Assembly (NCBI GenBank): GCA_049647585.1 | Contig: JBARXY010000007.1 | Span: 34,467-98,466, forward strand | Length of the DNA: 64,000 nucleotides | Source: JAGQSZ01 sp049647585 | Lineage (GTDB): Bacteria; Actinomycetota; Acidimicrobiia; Acidimicrobiales; Microtrichaceae | Direction: 5' to 3' | Program-made: the position numbers and the translations under genes | Shown here: one piece after another, positions 28,113-35,777 of the stretch | Position numbering within the stretch: position 1 is the first letter of the stretch | Layout: each line of letters begins with the position of its first letter | The notes under the pieces: generated by a model | What the model was told of the DNA's origin: nothing | Seen by the model: the letters and a program-made list of their open reading frames with translations, nothing else | Database searches by the model: none

Positions 28113-28430
28113 ATGAGTCGTCCTCCTGTGATCCCGGTGGACAAGAAGACGAGGATCGTGTTGTCGGTCCTTGCTGGTGAGGTGACGGTCGCGGAAGCGG
28201 CCCGTCGTGAGAAGGTCTCTGAGCAGGCGATAGGTAACTGGAAACGCCAGTTCCTTGAGGCCGGCAAGACAGGTATCGCAGCGGGGAAATCGAAACCGTC
28301 GTCTCGGGAGCAGCAACTCGAGGAAGAGGTTGCCGAGCTGACCCAGGCGTTGGGTGAAGCCGCTATCGAGATCCGGGTGTGGAAGAAGAGCGCTGAGGGC
28401 CGCCTGGGCCCTTTGAGGACCTCGAGGTGA
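28113..28430 (+). CDS. IS transposase OrfA, helix-turn-helix protein
   Basis: 105-aa DNA-binding subunit. Residues ~10-50 form a homeodomain-like HTH (TVAEAARREKVSEQAIGNWKR), followed by a Glu-rich coiled coil (EEEVAELTQALGEAAIEIRVWKK) typical of the leucine-zipper part of IS3-group OrfA. Its stop overlaps the GTG of orfB (GTGA), so both proteins come from one transcript. Confidence 0.88.
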   Translation: MSRPPVIPVDKKTRIVLSVLAGEVTVAEAARREKVSEQAIGNWKRQFLEAGKTGIAAGKSKPSSREQQLEEEVAELTQALGEAAIEIRVWKKSAEGRLGPLRTSR

Positions 28431-29383
28431 TCCGTGTTGAAGCGGGGATGTCGACCGCGAGGTTCTGTAAGAAGTTCGACATCCCCGAACGCACATGGCG
28501 ACGTTGGCAAGCCAAAGCACGAGCTGGTCAGCCGGTGAAGGGCCCGTGGCCCCGTCCTGTTCGTGACGATCCGCCCCTTCGGGCCGCTGTCACTGCCGAG
28601 GCTGAAGCCCATGTCGGGTGGGGTCACCGCAAGATCTGGGCAATGCTGCGCCACGGGGGCCATCAGGTGTCTGCGTCGACCGTGATGCGCGCAATGCGTG
28701 ACGATGGCTTGTTGTTGCCCGCGAACTACACCCGAGAGGTCCGCGATCTGGCAACTGCCCGCAAGGCAGCGTTCGCGAAAACACCGACCGGTCCGAACCA
28801 GGTGTGGCAACTCGATTTCTCCGAGTTCGAGACGATCGCTGGTGGCGTCTGGCGGATCGCTGGGTGCCGCGATTACTACTCGAAATACGAACATCCGATT
28901 CACTTGTCTCCGACAGCGAACATGCACGACGCCGTCGAAGCAGTCGAACTCGCCCTCGCCGAGGCAGCCGAGGTCCTGGGCCATCCGCTATCGGATCTGG
29001 TGACCGTGGACCCCGATACTGATGAGGTGATTCCGGTCGTGACGATCGTGACCGACAACGGCGGCCCGTTCCGGTCCTTCACCTTCGAAGCGTTCATCGC
29101 CAGCCGTCCCGAACTCGCCCATGTTCGGACCCGGGTGAGAACACCGGGCCAGAACGGGTCACGCGAACGCGGGTTCGGGACCCTCAAATACGAATGGTTG
29201 TATCGGCAAGAAATCTATGACGCGATCGAACTAGCCGATCAGATCGAGAAATGGCGTCACGACTACAACCACATCCGACCCCACGAAGCAATCTCCTGGA
29301 ACCGACCCGCCGAGGTCCACACCGGCCGCGCCGATCCTGAAACCCCCAACTTCGAAATCAAGGAAACCCTGCCAAAACCTTGA
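28427..29383 (+). CDS. IS transposase OrfB, DDE integrase (rve) domain
   Basis: 318-aa transposase. An N-terminal HTH_21-like segment (GWGHRKIWAMLRHGGHQVSASTVMR) precedes the RNase H-fold core with the DDE residues: D in VWQLDFSEF, D in TIVTDNGGPF, and E in the RERGFGTLKYEW region. The C-terminal YNHIRPHEA motif is typical of IS3/IS481-group enzymes. Intact and apparently functional; it ends 9 bp before the right inverted repeat terminus. Confidence 0.9.
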   Translation: MIRVEAGMSTARFCKKFDIPERTWRRWQAKARAGQPVKGPWPRPVRDDPPLRAAVTAEAEAHVGWGHRKIWAMLRHGGHQVSASTVMRAMRDDGLLLPANYTREVRDLATARKAAFAKTPTGPNQVWQLDFSEFETIAGGVWRIAGCRDYYSKYEHPIHLSPTANMHDAVEAVELALAEAAEVLGHPLSDLVTVDPDTDEVIPVVTIVTDNGGPFRSFTFEAFIASRPELAHVRTRVRTPGQNGSRERGFGTLKYEWLYRQEIYDAIELADQIEKWRHDYNHIRPHEAISWNRPAEVHTGRADPETPNFEIKETLPKP

Positions 29384-29392
29384 CACGAGACA
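29365..29392 (-). repeat. Right terminal inverted repeat of the IS
   Basis: Read on the minus strand it starts TGTCTCGTGTCA and continues to TGGCAGGG, mirroring the left end. The next base (29393) is the A of the ATG opening the truncated primase gene. Confidence 0.8.
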
Positions 29393-32287
29393 ATGCGGGC
29401 CGAGGGCGTGTCGTTCCGCCACGCGGTTGAGTTGTTGCGTGACGGCTTCGGGCCCACCCGCCTCGTCGCTGCGGGCGGGGGTGTGGTTCGTCCGCCGGAG
29501 CGCTCGTCGGTCGTGAAGTTGGATGGGGAGTTCTCGGCGGGGTTGTCGGACCGGGAGCTGTTGGACCGGGTGGTCGGCTTCTACACCGCGACGCTGAGGG
29601 AGTCACCCGACGCGTTGGAGTTCTTGCGGCGACGGCGGTGTGGGTCGACAGAGGCGATCGAGCGGTTCCGCCTCGGCTACGCCAACCGGACGTTGGGCTA
29701 TCGGATCCCGGCGGCGAACCGGGCGGAGGGCCGCGAGTTGCGCCGCCGCCTCCAAGCCCTCGGCTTCTTGCGGGAGTCGGGCCATGAGCACCTGCGCGGG
29801 TCGCTGGTGGTCCCGATCTCCGATGCCACCGGGACGGTGGTCGAGGCCTATGGCCGCAAGATCGGTTCCGGGCTACGGCGGGGCACCCCGCTGCACTGCT
29901 ACCTGCCCGGCCCGCACGCGGGGGTGTGGAACTTGGACGCGTTCGCGGCTGCGGAGGAGGTGATCGTGTGCGAGTCGCTGATCGACGCCCTGTCGTTTTG
30001 GTGTGCGGGGTTCCGCAACGTGACCGCTGCTTACGGAACGAACGGCTGGACCCCCGACCACCACCAGGCCCTGGTCGAGCACGGCATCGGCCGGGTGCTC
30101 GTCGCGTTCGATAACGACCCCGCAGGGAACCGCGCCGCCGCGAAGTTGGCCGAGGGCCTCATGGCGGGCGGGGTCGAGTGCTTCCGGGTCGGGTTCCCCG
30201 ACGGCGCGGACGCGAACGACGTCGCCATGTCTGCGGAGTCAGCGACGGATGTGTTGGGCGAAGCGATCCGTCACGCGACGTGGATGGGCAAGGCCCCCGG
30301 TCCGGCCACCCGTGGCGAGGCCGGTCCGCTCGGCGAACCCGCACCCCCCGGCCCCGCTCCGGTTGCACCACCTTCGATCGTCGACGAGCACCGGGACGAC
30401 GATGACGGCGGGCCTGAACCTGCGGCACCGGAATCGGTGAGAGAGATGCCCGATGCGAGTCCGCCGGCGGCAGCGTCGCCGGTCCCCGACGGTCCAGCCG
30501 CCGATGTTGCCCCGAGTGTGGAGGGTGACGAGATGGTGGTGGTCTTCGGTGAGCGGCGTTGGCGGGTCCGGGGTCTGGCGAAGAACTCGAGCTTCGACGT
30601 GCTGCGGGTCAACGTGCTGGTGTCGATCGTGGGTAGCGACGGGTTTCACGTCGACACCCTGGACCTCTACGCCGCGCGGGCCCGCACCGCGTTCATTACC
30701 GCCGCGGCCGCGGAGTTGCGCTTGGGTGAGGACGTGGTGAAGCGGGACCTGGGGCGGGTCTTGTTGGCCGCGGAGGACCTGGTCGAGGAAGCGATCCGCC
30801 AGGCCCAGGAGCCGGCGTCGACGGTGGTCGAGTTGGATGCTGACGAGCGGGCCGCCGCGTTGGAGTTGCTCACGTCTGCGGATCTGGTCGATCGGATCGT
30901 CGGGGACTTCGCCCGCGTCGGTGTCGTCGGTGAAGCCACCAACCTCCTCGTCGGCTACCTCGCCGCCACTAGCAGGTTGTTGGATCGGCCGTTGGCGGTG
31001 ATCGTCCAGTCCACCAGCGCTGCGGGCAAGTCGCAGTTGATGGACGCCGTGTTGAGCTTCATGCCGGGTGAGGATCTGGTCCGGTTCTCCGCCATGACCG
31101 GCCAGTCGCTCTACTACCTGGGCGAGCGGGACCTGGCCCACAAGGTGCTCGCGATCGCCGAGGAGGAAGGCGCGGAGCGGGCCGCCTACGCGCTCAAGAT
31201 CCTCCAGTCCGAGGGCGAGCTGTCGATCGCGTCGACCGGCAAGGACAACGCCAGCGGCCGGTTGGTGACCCATGAGTATCGGGTGCAGGGCCCGACCGGG
31301 ATCTTCTTGACCACGACGGCCATCGACGTCGATGAGGAGCTGTTGAACCGCTGCGTCGTGCTGAGCGTTGACGAGGACCGCACCCAAACGAGAGCCATCC
31401 ACCAACGTCAACGTCAGGCCCACACGTTTGATGGCCTCGTTGCCCGTGAGCGTGCGGCTCCGGTGTTGGCGTTGCACCGCAACGCCCAGCGCCTGTTGGA
31501 ACCGGTCGCGGTGGTGAACCCTTACGCGGACAGGTTGGGCTTCGCCGATGCCGCGACGAGAACGAGGCGTGATCACGTCAAGTATTTGACGCTGATCTCG
31601 ACGGTTGCGTTGTTGCATCAGCATCAGCGGCCGAAGCGCACCACTGTCGTTGACGGGCAGACGGTCTCCTACATCGAGGCCACCCCCGCGGACATCGCGT
31701 TGGCGAACCGGCTCGCCCATGAGGCCCTCGGCCGCAGCCTCGATGACCTGCCCCCGCAGACTCGGCGTCTGTTGGGTCTGATCCATGACCATGTGCACCA
31801 CCTCGCCGAGGAGCAGGCGATGGCGCCCGGGGACGTGCGGCTCACGCGGCGTCAGTTCCGTGACGCGCTCGGTTGGGGTGACACCCAGCTGAAGGTCCAT
31901 CTGGCTCGCCTGGTCGATCTCGAACACGTGCATGCGACCCGACCGACGCCGACCGCAGCGTTCGTCTACCAGCTCGTCGTCGATGCCCACCCCGACGCCC
32001 ACCAGGGCCGTCGCCTGGCCGGGCTCGTTGACCCCGACACCCTCGATGACAGCCCGTCGAGGGCGTGCCGGTCGGGGCCGGAGCCGTCTCGGTCGGGGGG
32101 TGGTCGGCCCCCGGTCGGCGGTCGGTCGGGGCCTGGTCGTCTCAGCTCTGATGGCACCGATGCCCAGGTCAACGGGCACGAACCCGCACCCGGAGCCGTC
32201 GATGGCCCCGACAGCGCTGTTCCCGGCGACGAGCACGGCGGCGTCGTAGTCGCAGCCGGGGTGGTCGAGGTTGGGAGGGCGGGCTGA
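29393..32287 (+). CDS. 5'-truncated primase-ATPase (DnaG-like core, toprim, Walker ATPase)
   Basis: Large mobile-element replication protein, 964 aa as it stands. It begins MRAEGVSFRHAVELL, which matches the end of a CHC2 zinc-finger domain, so the zinc finger is missing and the ATG is an originally internal codon abutting the IS. Residues ~45-190 resemble the DnaG catalytic-core N-terminal part, and ~190-290 are toprim (EEVIVCESLIDAL, AFDNDPAGN). After a Pro/Ala-rich linker comes an ATPase region with Walker A QSTSAAGKSQ and a helicase-like core (~530-700), then a winged-helix-like part. Its 1-bp overlap with the integrase gene argues for one operon. Without the zinc finger, primer-site recognition is probably impaired. 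Confidence 0.75.
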   Translation: MRAEGVSFRHAVELLRDGFGPTRLVAAGGGVVRPPERSSVVKLDGEFSAGLSDRELLDRVVGFYTATLRESPDALEFLRRRRCGSTEAIERFRLGYANRTLGYRIPAANRAEGRELRRRLQALGFLRESGHEHLRGSLVVPISDATGTVVEAYGRKIGSGLRRGTPLHCYLPGPHAGVWNLDAFAAAEEVIVCESLIDALSFWCAGFRNVTAAYGTNGWTPDHHQALVEHGIGRVLVAFDNDPAGNRAAAKLAEGLMAGGVECFRVGFPDGADANDVAMSAESATDVLGEAIRHATWMGKAPGPATRGEAGPLGEPAPPGPAPVAPPSIVDEHRDDDDGGPEPAAPESVREMPDASPPAAASPVPDGPAADVAPSVEGDEMVVVFGERRWRVRGLAKNSSFDVLRVNVLVSIVGSDGFHVDTLDLYAARARTAFITAAAAELRLGEDVVKRDLGRVLLAAEDLVEEAIRQAQEPASTVVELDADERAAALELLTSADLVDRIVGDFARVGVVGEATNLLVGYLAATSRLLDRPLAVIVQSTSAAGKSQLMDAVLSFMPGEDLVRFSAMTGQSLYYLGERDLAHKVLAIAEEEGAERAAYALKILQSEGELSIASTGKDNASGRLVTHEYRVQGPTGIFLTTTAIDVDEELLNRCVVLSVDEDRTQTRAIHQRQRQAHTFDGLVARERAAPVLALHRNAQRLLEPVAVVNPYADRLGFADAATRTRRDHVKYLTLISTVALLHQHQRPKRTTVVDGQTVSYIEATPADIALANRLAHEALGRSLDDLPPQTRRLLGLIHDHVHHLAEEQAMAPGDVRLTRRQFRDALGWGDTQLKVHLARLVDLEHVHATRPTPTAAFVYQLVVDAHPDAHQGRRLAGLVDPDTLDDSPSRACRSGPEPSRSGGGRPPVGGRSGPGRLSSDGTDAQVNGHEPAPGAVDGPDSAVPGDEHGGVVVAAGVVEVGRAG

Positions 32288-33531
32288 TGCCGCGGCGTGG
32301 TGAACGGCGCGGACCTCGGGTTATCCCCGGCGATCAGGGCGATCCGTTGGCGTTCCCGGCGATGGTGACCGAGTTCTGCGATCACATGGGGGCGAGGGGG
32401 TTGTCGACGGCGACGATCGAGGGCCGCCGGGCCATGGTCGGGTTCCTCTCCGAATGGCTCCAGGACCGCGGGGTGACGCGTCCGGCGGAGGTGACCAAGC
32501 CGATGTTGGATCGCTACCAGCGTTGGCTCTACCACTATCGCAAAGCCGACGGGCAACCCCTCACGTTCCGCTCCCAGCACGCACGACTGGTCGCGGTTCG
32601 AGCGTTCTTCAAGTGGGCCACCAAGGCCAACCGGATCCTCTACAACCCGGCCTCCGAACTCGAGCTGCCCCGCCTCGAGCGCAGATTGCCGAAGCACGTG
32701 CTGACGGTCTCTGAGGCCGAGACCGTGCTGTCGATGCCCGATGTGAAGTCGCCTGGGGGTCTGCGGGACCGGGCGATCTTGGAGGTCTTCTACTCGACGG
32801 GGATGCGCCGAGCGGAGCTGGCACGCCTCCAGCTCTTCGATGTCGACTTCGATCGCCACACCATGGTCGTCCGCCAGGGCAAAGGCCGCCGCGATCGCAC
32901 CGTGCCGGTCGGTGACCGAGCACTCGTGTGGGTGCAGGCCTACCTCGATGACGTGCGAGGCCGTTGGGCGCTGGAGCCTGATGAGGGTTGGGTGTTTCTC
33001 ACCCACGACGGCACCCACTTCAGCCCCAGCAGGTTGACGCAGATGGCGAGGGGCTACGTGAAAGCGTCCGGGGTTGGCAAGGAAGGGGCCTGTCACCTGT
33101 TCCGCCACACCATGGCCACCCTCATGCTCGAAGGCGGCGCTGATGTCCGCCACATCCAAGCCATGTTGGGCCACGTCCGGTTGGAGACCACCGAGATCTA
33201 CACCCAAGTGAGCATCCGGCATCTGTTGGCGATTCATCAGGCCACCCATCCCGGCTGGCACAACGAACGCCACCGAGACCCCGCCACCGCCGCCCTCCTC
33301 GGCGATGCCGATCTAGATGACACCGAGGTCGCCTCGATGGATCGGCATCCGACCTTCGCCAACCTCCCAAAGGTGTCGTCTCGAGAGTTGCTTGCTGCTT
33401 TAGATCAAGAGTCAGAACAAGAGAACCGCCCGCACCCCGGATCACCCACCGGCGACGGCGACGGGCGGCGTTCGAGGCCGACCGACACGACCTCCCCCGA
33501 AGCAGACCCCTTCGAGGAGAAGAACCCATGA
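32287..33531 (+). CDS. Tyrosine recombinase (XerC/D-like integrase)
   Basis: Phage-integrase family site-specific recombinase, 414 aa. The core-binding SAM-like domain (residues ~20-110) contains FCDHMGARGLSTATIEGRR. The catalytic domain has all residues: R in GMRRAEL, K in RQGKGRRDR, HLFRH (H and R), H in MLGHVRLETTEIYTQV and the nucleophile Y in the same motif. A ~90-residue acidic tail follows. ATG overlaps the primase stop (TGATG) and its end overlaps the next ORF (ATGA). Probably moves the element encoded here, or rearranges nearby modules (inference). Confidence 0.9.
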   Translation: MPRRGERRGPRVIPGDQGDPLAFPAMVTEFCDHMGARGLSTATIEGRRAMVGFLSEWLQDRGVTRPAEVTKPMLDRYQRWLYHYRKADGQPLTFRSQHARLVAVRAFFKWATKANRILYNPASELELPRLERRLPKHVLTVSEAETVLSMPDVKSPGGLRDRAILEVFYSTGMRRAELARLQLFDVDFDRHTMVVRQGKGRRDRTVPVGDRALVWVQAYLDDVRGRWALEPDEGWVFLTHDGTHFSPSRLTQMARGYVKASGVGKEGACHLFRHTMATLMLEGGADVRHIQAMLGHVRLETTEIYTQVSIRHLLAIHQATHPGWHNERHRDPATAALLGDADLDDTEVASMDRHPTFANLPKVSSRELLAALDQESEQENRPHPGSPTGDGDGRRSRPTDTTSPEADPFEEKNP

Positions 33532-34001
33532 CCACCCCAACAACCCCGGCTCGGCCGTCTCGTGTCGAGGTCCACGTCCCCGTCGACACCGCGGATGCCC
33601 CCTACGGCTGGACCGACCGCAACCAGATCATCATCGAAGCCGCCCTCGCCGACGACGGGCTCCTGGAACTCACCCTTCCCCTCGACCAGGCACGCGAGTG
33701 GGCCGCTGAGCTGTTCGCGGCGGTGACCCTCGCGCATCGTGAGACCACCGGGGACCCGCATGCCCTCACCGACGAAGAGCTCGCCGGCCTCGCCGACCCC
33801 CACAGCTACGAACCCGCCAGCACCCTCCACCTGGTCGGCACCAACGACGCACCCGCCCGGATGCGCTTCATCATTGCCATAGACATCGCGGGCCTGTCCC
33901 TGGCCGACGGCCCTCTCCGCGCTGGCCTCGTCGAACAGCTCGCTACCCGGTTCAACACCACCCGCGTCGCCGTCTCCAACGGCCACCCCATCAACGGCTG
34001 A
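33528..34001 (+). CDS. Hypothetical protein associated with the primase-integrase unit
   Basis: 157 aa, mixed alpha/beta, no signal peptide or TM helix. I recognise no family. Segments worth noting are LPLDQAREWAAELFAAVTLAHRE, a predicted helix, and FIIAIDIAGLSLADGPLR. The ATGA overlap with the integrase stop shows that it belongs to the same transcription unit. It could be an accessory factor such as a recombination directionality or replication helper, but nothing in the sequence proves it. Confidence 0.65.
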   Translation: MTTPTTPARPSRVEVHVPVDTADAPYGWTDRNQIIIEAALADDGLLELTLPLDQAREWAAELFAAVTLAHRETTGDPHALTDEELAGLADPHSYEPASTLHLVGTNDAPARMRFIIAIDIAGLSLADGPLRAGLVEQLATRFNTTRVAVSNGHPING

Positions 34002-34500
34002 CCAGCCGCCGGGAACCCCCGACACCCCGCCCCAGAAGCCCGGTCTCGCGGGTGCTCACGACGTCTCGTGAACGGCAGATCTGGCGCGCACACATTTGCA
34101 GGTTTCCCTACGGGAAACCCGCCAGCACTCCGGTTCGCTACTCCGGGAGCCCCCGGGATCTGACCCGGCCGACGCAATGCAGCACCACGACACCCGCCAC
34201 CGCCCGGCCCTCGGCCCGGGCACACCCGCACCCCGGACCAGCCACCCGCTAGCTATCCCGCTGGCTCTCCGGTTCGGCCACGACCTCCCGCTGGAACACC
34301 GGTTGGGTCACGGGTTCGAGCACCCGCCACTCAGCCAGCCGCCCCCTAGGTCACCCCGGCAACTGAACCCCGCCCACCGCCCCGAGGCTTCTTCTTCAGC
34401 CGCTGCTCAGCCGCCCAACCACGCACCGAAAGCGGCTGAACAGAAGCGACTCCAGCAGAGACCGCCACCAGCACTCCTGGGGCTGCGAGACTCACAGACA
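34002..34500 (+). other. Gene-free stretch with palindromes between the integrase unit and the toxin operon
   Basis: 499 bp without a convincing gene; open frames here are Pro/Arg/His-rich and lack start signals. It contains a perfect 8-bp-stem hairpin at 34101-34119 and several shorter CCGG-rich inverted repeats down to ~34165. It might hold an attachment or origin site of the integrase unit and the promoter of the toxin operon. No clear -10/-35 pair stands out. Confidence 0.5.
34101..34119. repeat. Perfect hairpin, 8-bp stem with 3-nt loop
   Basis: GGTTTCCC, loop TAC, GGGAAACC. No T-tract follows, so it is not an ordinary terminator. It lies 100 bp downstream of the last gene of the primase-integrase unit. 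Confidence 0.7.
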
Positions 34501-35100
34501 GTGCCAACCACCCGCCACGCTCTCCGGCCGCCCCACAACGGCAACCAGACCCGCCACCGGGCCCTCCTCGCCGTGGTCGCCATCATCGTCGCGGTCCTCG
34601 GCCTCATTACTCCGACCGCGCCCGCGGGCGCGGCTACCGGAAACCAGAACGCCGTCGCGGCCATCAACACCGAATCAGGTTCGACCATCGAGCCCCGAGC
34701 CGCAGTTTCCCCAGGTCACATCGAGGTTTCTGGCCCGCTGTTCGACGATGTGGCGGTGGTGTCACTTGTTACCCCAAGCGAAACACCCAGTGGTGTGACG
34801 CACATGCATCACTCGGATCCGAAGTTCATGGGTGGTGCGCCCAAGCAGCCTCTGACGAAGCTGACTGATGTTGAACATAAGGCGCTTCACAAGGATCTCA
34901 ACGATTTCCTGCGCCAACAGACGGACGACTTCGGTCGTCACATGCGTCCCCAGCGCGGCAACAGCGGTCAGATCATTCGGCGAAACTTCACGCGAGACGA
35001 ACGGCTTGACGCCTTGGCCCGGTTCTACTCAGGGCCGGGAGCGAAGTACGCCGACGCCGCGGAGGAGTTCTTCACCCAGCATCCAGGACTGCGGCGATGA
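34501..35100 (+). CDS. Secreted polymorphic toxin 1, HHxDP (HNH/EndoVII-like) nuclease domain
   Basis: 199 aa from the GTG at 34501. A signal peptide (HRALLAVVAIIVAVLGLITPTAPAGAA) and a short spacer reach the shared junction SLVTPSETPSG, after which the C-terminal ~100 residues form a compact toxin-like domain with HMHHSDPKFMGG, a DVEHKALHKDLNDF helix and FTRDERLDALARFYSG. The HH-x-DP pattern with downstream H residues resembles treble-clef HNH/EndoVII-type (xHH) nuclease toxins. The exact subfamily is uncertain. The stop overlaps the immunity gene by ATGA. The frame is open further 5', but the residues there look non-coding. Confidence 0.7.
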   Translation: MPTTRHALRPPHNGNQTRHRALLAVVAIIVAVLGLITPTAPAGAATGNQNAVAAINTESGSTIEPRAAVSPGHIEVSGPLFDDVAVVSLVTPSETPSGVTHMHHSDPKFMGGAPKQPLTKLTDVEHKALHKDLNDFLRQQTDDFGRHMRPQRGNSGQIIRRNFTRDERLDALARFYSGPGAKYADAAEEFFTQHPGLRR

Positions 35101-35636
35101 TCCTCGGCTACCTGCTTGCTCCGGTCGACAACGACTCGTACATGCTGCAGGGGGACATGCCGCACCCTGCCTGTTCGGCTTGCGGATACGTGACCGATCA
35201 CGAGTGGATCGATCCATCTTTCAGGCTCCGCAAGCCTGCACTTGATGCGGGGTACACCTACGACGGGTACCTCATCGTGTCGGAGCGGCTCCGGTCGGTG
35301 GTGGGTGATCGCGGGGCGTTGTATGACGTTCTGCCCTCTGAACCCGGGCACTTCTCCCTCCGCGCAGACGAGGAAGTGCGCTTCGACACGGTACGACGGC
35401 GAACAAGGTTCGAGGGGCTGTGCGAGACATGTGGGCGCTACGAGGCGGTGGCTGGCGCTACTCCGGTCTTTCTGATCGACCAGCAGCCACTACCTGATCG
35501 TTTGGTCCGAACCGACATCGAGTTCGGCTCAGGCGATGAGAAGGGTCCTCTCCTCCTTCTCGGTGAGGGGCTTGGTCGGAAGCTCCAGGCTGCTGGCCTC
35601 AAGGGGGTCGACCTGGTCGAGGTGAGTGGCGAGTGA
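35097..35636 (+). CDS. Double-CxxCG immunity-type protein (partner of toxin 1)
   Basis: 179 aa, cytoplasmic. Two zinc-ribbon-like CxxCG motifs (CSACG near residue 26 and CETCG near residue 113) and a C-terminal RTDIEFGSGDEKGPLLLLGE followed by a helix ending in GVDLVEV match the double-CxxCG family first described in Myxococcus, where members act as SitI-type immunity proteins. It starts inside the stop of the toxin gene (ATGA) and its stop overlaps the ATG of the next leader, so it lies within a continuous operon. It should neutralise toxin 1 in the producing cell (inference). Confidence 0.75.
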   Translation: MILGYLLAPVDNDSYMLQGDMPHPACSACGYVTDHEWIDPSFRLRKPALDAGYTYDGYLIVSERLRSVVGDRGALYDVLPSEPGHFSLRADEEVRFDTVRRRTRFEGLCETCGRYEAVAGATPVFLIDQQPLPDRLVRTDIEFGSGDEKGPLLLLGEGLGRKLQAAGLKGVDLVEVSGE

Positions 35637-35705
35637 TGCGGCTGGTCCGGCGACTGGTCTTGTTCCTGGCTTTGCTCGGAGGCTTCGTGGTGGGCCAGAC
35701 AGCTG
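35636..35705 (+). pseudogene. Leader of a toxin gene cut off by IS256
   Basis: ATG at 35636 overlaps the stop of the previous gene by one base. It encodes a signal peptide (RLVRRLVLFLALLGGFVVGQTA) of the same kind as those of the other toxins, then runs into the IS256 left end at 35706; the frame stops inside the IS at 35759. The rest of the toxin is missing: beyond the IS only a few residual codons ending in TGA at 37153-37155 precede the surviving immunity gene. Confidence 0.65.
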
Positions 35706-35741
35706 GGGTCTGTCCGATCGCGTGTGTAAACGGGGGTGGCC
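35706..35741 (+). repeat. IS256 left terminal inverted repeat
   Basis: GGGTCTGTCCGAT, then TGTGTAAACGGGGGTGGC. It pairs with 37104-37139 with only a few mismatches. Confidence 0.85.
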
Positions 35742-35777
35742 TGATCGTCCACGGCTGATGGCTGTGGGCTCGAAAGG

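Larger units (their letters stand above)
28043..29392 (+). mobile_element. Complete insertion sequence of the IS3/IS481 group, 1350 bp
   Basis: Two overlapping transposase ORFs lie between imperfect terminal inverted repeats: the left end begins TGTCGCGTGTCA (28043) and the right end, read on the other strand, begins TGTCTCGTGTCA (29392), and both continue into TGGCAGGG. No matching target-site duplication is visible (GGCGT on the left, ATGCG on the right). That fits a deletion next to the element after insertion; the neighbouring primase gene lacks its 5' end exactly at the right boundary. Confidence 0.85.

Noticed and set aside
30239..32236. 665-codon open frame on the minus strand
   Set aside because: It is the exact antisense of the primase-ATPase gene. 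The residues are Arg/Gly/Val/Asp-rich without domains, as expected from G+C-rich codon bias.
31966..33273. 435-codon minus-strand frame
   Set aside because: Antisense to the tyrosine recombinase, whose catalytic residues are all recognisable on the plus strand; the antisense product shows no family pattern.
34096..34500. N-terminal extension of toxin 1
   Set aside because: Pro/His/Arg-rich residues before a typical signal peptide; the GTG at 34501 gives a normal secreted-protein start.
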